Assembly (NCBI GenBank): GCA_019242465.1
Contig: JAFAVL010000253.1
Location: forward strand, 1-5,181
Length of the DNA: 5,181 nucleotides
Origin: Chroococcidiopsidaceae cyanobacterium CP_BM_RX_35
Lineage (GTDB): Bacteria; Cyanobacteriota; Cyanobacteriia; Cyanobacteriales; Chroococcidiopsidaceae
Direction of reading: 5' to 3'
In this document: positions 5,066-5,181 of the stretch, piece after piece
How the letters are laid out: the number at the start of each line of letters is the position of its first letter
Position numbering within the stretch: the stretch's first letter is position 1
Notes under the pieces: generated by a model
Seen by the model: the letters and a program-made list of their open reading frames with translations, nothing else
The model's database searches: none
Told to the model about the DNA's origin: nothing
Position numbers and translations under genes: made by a program

Positions 5066-5181
5066 CTAAGCGGGGAACCACAATTGCTGCCATCGCCCAT
5101 TAAGTTCAGCCACCTTGAGTAGGCATAAGGCTTTACTACCTTTGGTAGACCAACTCATTCCCCGGTGTTTTTGACGAGAGC
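5066..5181 (-). CDS. transposase C-terminal end (cut by the right window edge)
   Basis: On the minus strand 37 codons are open from the window edge to a TAG at 5066-5068: SRQKHRGMSWSTKGSKAL, then CLLKVAELNGRWQQLWFPA. The pattern of basic residues, then RGMSWSxxGSxALxxLK and NGxW near the end, is of the kind seen at the C-termini of several bacterial transposase families (ISKra4- or ISLre2-like come to mind). I cannot settle the family from this piece, and whether the gene is intact lies outside the window. No terminal repeat could be named with confidence in 4978-5065, which should hold the element's end if it is complete. Confidence 0.5.
   Translation of the reverse strand, partial: SRQKHRGMSWSTKGSKALCLLKVAELNGRWQQLWFPA

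Noticed and set aside
5136..5148. CTACC-TTT-GGTAG hairpin as terminator
   Set aside because: The stem is 5 bp, the loop 3 bases, no T-run follows, and it lies inside the transposase coding sequence.

Overview
The window looks cyanobacterial. Two perfect HIP1 octamers (GCGATCGC at 191-198 and 3561-3568) sit in moderately AT-rich DNA, and the IS tails and the Xre-RES module resemble types common in filamentous or Chroococcidiopsis-like cyanobacteria. The genus cannot be set from the sequence alone. This is accessory DNA: a mosaic of intact small genes, gene stumps and decayed insertion sequences.

Left part (1-1883, + strand): the 3' part of an alpha/beta hydrolase of epoxide-hydrolase type runs in from the left edge. 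It abuts the C-terminal half of an isochorismatase-family cysteine hydrolase that has lost its N-terminal half, so this looks like a deletion scar. A tight two-gene unit follows: a carboxymuconolactone-decarboxylase-like (CMD/AhpD fold) protein without the redox cysteines, then a single-domain cupin with intact metal ligands. Together these suggest a former or shrunken small-molecule or xenobiotic catabolism locus.

Middle (1884-2486): about 600 bases with no intact gene. On the minus strand they hold three decayed transposase C-termini: two diverged tails of an IS5-like transposase (about 1929-1994 and 2339-2434) and, between them, the 3' end of an IS6-family element with its terminal repeat (2123-2338).

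Next (2487-3422, minus strand): an Xre/MbcA/ParS-type antitoxin and a RES-domain toxin overlap by one base. Their start region carries a perfect 18-bp inverted repeat with a 13-base spacer, a strong candidate autoregulatory operator. Facing away on the other side is a tyrosine recombinase stump that keeps only the N-terminal core-binding region. TA plus broken integrase next to IS debris suggests a former plasmid, phage or island segment.

Right part (3791-5181): an apparently intact 12-segment MFS transporter of the FucP/sugar-permease-like type on the + strand, then the C-terminal end of one more transposase on the minus strand, cut by the window edge.

No tRNA, rRNA, CRISPR array or recognisable riboswitch was seen. 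I did not find a clearly new system. The points most worth following are the TA operator, the hidden IS tails, the hydrolase/isochorismatase junction and the cysteine-free CMD protein paired with a cupin.
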